Below are positions 60,746 through 64,000 of a stretch of DNA of 64,000 bases, piece after piece. Source of the stretch: Capitella teleta (Eukaryota; Annelida; Polychaeta; Capitellidae); contig KB304165.1 of NCBI GenBank assembly GCA_000328365.1, positions 47,213-111,212 on the forward strand, read 5' to 3'. The notes beneath the pieces were generated by a model, which was not told where the DNA came from, made no database searches, and worked only from the letters and a program-made list of their open reading frames with translations. The position numbers were made by a program, and so were the translations under genes. Each line of letters starts with the position of its first letter. Positions within the stretch are counted from its first letter, which is position 1.

Positions 60746-61365
60746 TTTGCATTTTATACTTTGCTTATCAACACAGTCTTAACCGCAGGTGTTCAGGTCG
60801 GGCTAATTGCTAAAATTACAAGACGTTTTCATGGAGCAAATGAAACCTGTGTTCAAATGCGGATCACGTTTCGAGCATTCACCTTATGTCAACGTCAACC
60901 TCCAACAATCGACTTTCATTCCGTCCGAAAGTGGATTTATATTCAAACCATGTTACTCGTTTAGCTTTTGCAGAGCTTCAAATGGATAATCGCATAAAAG
61001 ATCATAAAGTACCGCTAATATTCCTTCATCATCTGTCCCACAAAATGTTACACCCTGTACTTGATGGCTGGTTTTAGTATGTACCCTATGACAATTTGCT
61101 TTGATATTGATGGGCTATAAGCTCTATCAGATGTAAACAAATCGGACTGATGTCTTTTAAGCTTACATTTTTCCATTACTCTATACCTCAATTAATGAAA
61201 CAATGAGTTCATAAAAAATATATATCACCTAACAATTTCAATATATTTAACATGCTCCAATGGTGAATAAAAAGTATTAGTACACCTACAAAGTATAATA
61301 AAATGAATATCCTTGTGAATTGCGTTCTCATAATTATGTTCATCTTCGGTGGTCTCTCATGTTAA
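60746..61365. other. No gene recognised
   Basis: Three overlapping plus-strand frames at 60761-61077 are short and without domains; nothing else supported. Confidence 0.45.
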
Positions 61366-61369
61366 TTTA

Positions 61370-61545
61370 ATGGTAGCCATAACCCTTTATATCATTTGTT
61401 TATTCCAATAACAAAAAGCTTGCTTTAACTCAATACAACTGGCTTTTATTTACTGGTTGCCAAAGTCACTTATATCAGTCACCTATTCCAATAAGTGAAT
61501 AATTTATGATTGTGTTAACTCTATACAACCCACTTTCAGCCTTTC
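61370..61545. repeat. Imperfect two-unit tandem duplication
   Basis: Two units of about 85 bp. The first contains ATATCATTTGTTTATTCCAATAA and TTAACTCAATACAACTGGCTTT. The second contains ATATCAGTCACCTATTCCAATAA and TTAACTCTATACAACCCACTTT. It lies directly upstream of the SINE at 61.6 kb. Confidence 0.6.
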
Positions 61546-61586
61546 CGAAAATTATTGTATGGCTATTTACGAATGACCCTAGGAGG

Positions 61587-62073
61587 GGTACCGAATATCT
61601 TAGTCAGTTTAACCGACTGACTGCAATCCTATGCCAACCGTGGAGGTTGTGGCACGTCATACATGTACATTCGAATTGCTCAATTGCATTCTATTTCTAT
61701 TTTCTCAAATGCTCATTTCGATTCCAATTGATTTTTCTCTTGCAATGTATATAAGCATGCTTTCGATTTATTAAAATCAGTCTAATACCCACAAGACTTG
61801 AGAAAATAGAAATAAAATGCGATTGAGCAATTCGAATGTACATGTATGATGTGCCACAAGGTCGAGGTCCCGGGCTCGAGACCCGATCAGGCCACGGCGT
61901 TATGATTGTGAATTATTATTGTGATTCGTTATGATTATAATTATTCGGTGACTCTGCAGTGCTGCCCAACTGCGTAACAAGGTCCGGCTCTGTGTACTAC
62001 TGTCTATGGTGGTATGCAGGATAAGTAACCTATGGGATTTATCGAATGGGTTGGGTGGAGCCGTAAAACCCCA
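61587..62073 (+). mobile_element. tRNA-derived SINE, copy 4, interrupted by a hairpin MITE
   Basis: Head GGTACCGAATATCTTAGTCA and GTTTAACCGACTGACTGCAA, then a break by the MITE at 61648-61858, then box B (GGGCTCGAGACCC), the body CTCTGCAGTGCTGCCCAACT, ACTACTGTCTATGGTGGTAT and the 3' end GGGTGGAGCCGTAAAACCCC. Relative to copy 1 it lacks about 60 bp between TTATCGA and TTGGGTGG. Dead copy. Confidence 0.87.
61648..61858. mobile_element. 211-bp hairpin MITE with AGGT target duplication
   Basis: Left arm TGTGGCACGTCATACATGTA... and right arm, reverse-complemented, TGTGGCACATCATACATGTA... match for about 61 bp with only a few differences, with about 90 bp between them. The insert is flanked by AGGT at 61644-61647 and 61859-61862. 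The other SINE copies read straight through this point as GGAGGTxGAGGTCC, so the empty site is known. No coding capacity. The mover is a DNA transposase not present here; the TGTGGCAC terminus and 4-bp duplication do not fit a superfamily I can name with confidence. Confidence 0.92.
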
Positions 62074-62079
62074 TAATGC

Positions 62080-63375
62080 ATCATGTACGAATGGCTCTAA
62101 CTCGCGGCATATCACGAGTCAATTTGGTTCAGGAAGCAATTGTTTTTTGTTTTTTTTGCTTTGTTGTCTATTTCCAGTATATAACGGTTAATGGTGCGTT
62201 GGTTAGCTGTATGATCGATAAGTGCACAACCAGGAATAGTGGACGCACAAAATGCAACACAATAGGGCAGTAAATGCATTGTCCTATGAATACAATCGCT
62301 GATAAAATTGCTGGTTTCGATTGCATTCATCGGAAACAAAAGACTTTCGGGAATCAATTAAGGTTTTGTTGCGTCTGTGGAAATACAACTCGGATTGATT
62401 CATTTTACGTATTCACTTTGGGGACTGTAAGACGAACTGCATGTAAAACAATACGACGTCGATGTCATCAGGTGCGCTAAAGGGGCGATCATGGGAATAC
62501 CTCGAGTACTTCATCTTTCCTAGGTGAATGAGCCCCACAACGTTTGAATAACACGAATTATGCCTTGAACATAGCTAGCTTAATTATATGGATTATGCAA
62601 TGCTTCTTGTGATTAATATACAATACATAACTCCTCGGCAATGGGCGGGCCCTTACGTTGCGATTCCTACTGAACATCTGGTAGCACAGGGCATCGCAGA
62701 CAATCAGACATACTGACAAAACATTTATTGCGGTAAAAAAACTAAGAAAAGAGTAAACAGTGAATAAATAACTAAGGAGACTGGCGTAATGACGTTTTGG
62801 TCGCTGGCACGCCAGCCACCTGAAAGAAAAATACAAATTATGAAAAAGAAGAAAACAAAAACACAGTATGAAAGCAAAATGAGACCTGAAACAAATAACC
62901 AAAATGAACAAATATAAAACAAAAAGCAAAATGTGACTATAAAGTAAAAAAATGCATGTAATGAAATAATTATAACATATGTCAAATGAATCATAATGAA
63001 AGAAAGATAGTAATACTAGCAATAACAGCAGTATACACTAAGGTTAAAATTCATCAGATCGCCTCATTAATATTAATGAGTTTCACTAGAATATTCATGA
63101 GTGCATTAGTATGTACAACGCACTAGTAAATTTCAATATTACTGACGCCGTTTTAATAAGCGCTGTACGCTTTGCGAAAATATCAGAATTTTAGTTAAAC
63201 TAGGTTATAAGGTCATTAGGTGTTCATACAATATCCAGGTAATAATAATGTGTTCACACGGCGTACTAATTGCACGTCGTGAATTTTGCTGCATGCAGCT
63301 ATATGCAATTGAAGGATACCACTTGTGAATTCCAAAACAAAACCACCAACTAAGCGGTGATGATGAAGGAACGAA
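62080..63375. other. No gene recognised
   Basis: 62820-62960 is A-rich and purine-rich on the plus strand, which makes the 154-codon Phe/Leu-rich minus frame (62558-63022) a composition artefact. The plus frame 62274-62480 contains FCCVCGN, which recalls the start of a THAP finger but lacks the rest. Confidence 0.5.
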
Positions 63376-63379
63376 CGTG

Positions 63380-63457
63380 CATTAACTAGCTTGAAGTAAT
63401 TTGAAATGTTATATATTATACTATATAACATTTCCTATTACTTCAAGCTAGTTAATG
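63380..63457. repeat. Long near-perfect hairpin, 36-bp arms, 6-base loop
   Basis: 63380-63415 (starts CATTAACTAGCTTGAAGTAA) pairs with 63422-63457, 34 of 36 positions, loop TTATAC. Size and loop resemble a pre-miRNA hairpin; a tiny hairpin transposable element is as likely. Confidence 0.9.
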
Positions 63458-63459
63458 GT

Positions 63460-64000
63460 TAATTGCATATAATTGGCATTCATATTATCAATATTGCGAG
63501 AGAATGATGACACCTCTTGCGGGAATATAATTGCAGCCGGGGTAGGTTAATGCAGACAAAAATAATGTTCTAATGGCATAGCGATATCCCTTAAACATAA
63601 ATGACCACAAGCATACATTGTTCTTATAGAATGGGGTTGAGTACTTGTTTCAACCAGGCAATCATCATAGCTCAACTGAATAAAATTTTAGCAAAACGTG
63701 TGTCACTGGGTATATACACTGATATGGTACTCTAGCACGCGAAATGAGCAAAAGGTCACCGTTGCAGGTGTTAAACTATGTTTGAGGAATAACAACCGAT
63801 GCGTGTATCAATCCATTACCTGAAAGGTTATATGAATCCCTTCCGGACGGCTATCCCCAGATATAAGAACGGGCAAATCGCATTACGTTTCTTTCTTGGA
63901 AATCCAAAATGAGAGTCCCTAAGCACAGTAGAGCAATCAATGATTCACATGAATTTTCTCAAACTGCGCTACACAAACAAGCAGTATCCCCCTCTGGACT
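63460..64000. other. No supported gene; open frame runs off the right edge
   Basis: From ATG at 63909 a plus frame (MRVPKHSRAINDSHEFSQTA) stays open to the window end, 31 codons. That is too short to mean much; a gene start here would need the next bases. Confidence 0.3.

Noticed and set aside
62330-62480. FCCVCGN motif resembling the start of a THAP zinc finger
   Set aside because: The second Cys-His pair and the AVPTF-type ending are absent.
62558-63022. 154-codon minus frame, hydrophobic, could pass as a membrane protein
   Set aside because: The plus strand here is A-rich and purine-biased, which alone removes minus-strand stops and gives Phe/Leu-rich translation.

Overview
The window looks like nuclear DNA of a marine invertebrate animal. 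It is AT-rich, mostly non-coding, full of simple repeats and small interspersed elements, and contains a tRNA-derived SINE family, LINE fragments and one metazoan class A GPCR. The species cannot be fixed from the sequence; echinoderm, hemichordate, cephalochordate, mollusc or brachiopod would all fit. A 50-base run of N at 39704-39753 is an assembly gap.

Only one gene is confidently intact: a 369-residue seven-transmembrane receptor of the FMRFamide-receptor-like group on the minus strand (41995-43104). Its start codon lies two bases inside an exon that follows a good 3' splice site, and a poly(A) signal lies about 210 bp beyond the stop. Everything else with coding character is fragmentary: a possible terminal exon at the left edge, three LINE reverse-transcriptase fragments (25.9-26.3, 33.0 and 40.5 kb), and a compact two-sided cluster of decayed reading frames at 21.1-23.4 kb. 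That cluster holds an unrecognised minus-strand protein, a plus-strand RING-finger piece and a short plus-strand ORF of 57 codons. It is the best candidate here for an undescribed element and is treated as a fossil.

Mobile DNA layout: four copies of one tRNA-derived SINE (19.0, 24.8, 57.6, 61.6 kb). One SINE carries a 211-bp hairpin MITE with 61-bp arms and a clean AGGT duplication. Another SINE is itself nested in a different MITE family whose two copies (53.5 and 57.4 kb) share GGGC...TTCATGAACG ends. A gypsy-like LTR with polypurine tract, TATA box and poly(A) signal lies at 34.3-35.5 kb. Three pairs of dispersed unnamed repeats (17.3/60.5, 8.45/53.17 and 23.8/31.4 kb), one further pair (4.86/37.3 kb) and a cluster of diverged repeat units (36.8-38.5 kb) have no obvious autonomous partner here. 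Pogo-like and hAT-like end fragments also occur.

Other signals: six perfect TGA(G/C)TCA sites in 380 bp near the left edge; a CRE plus YY1-like start site at 20.5 kb; three long near-perfect hairpins (18.5, 37.0, 63.4 kb); a GC-rich block with nested stems at 35.5 kb; a mixed AC-rich minisatellite at 30.9-31.2 kb; and a (TAA)n tract of about 235 bp at 46.5 kb. Large stretches hold nothing recognisable, and they are listed as such.
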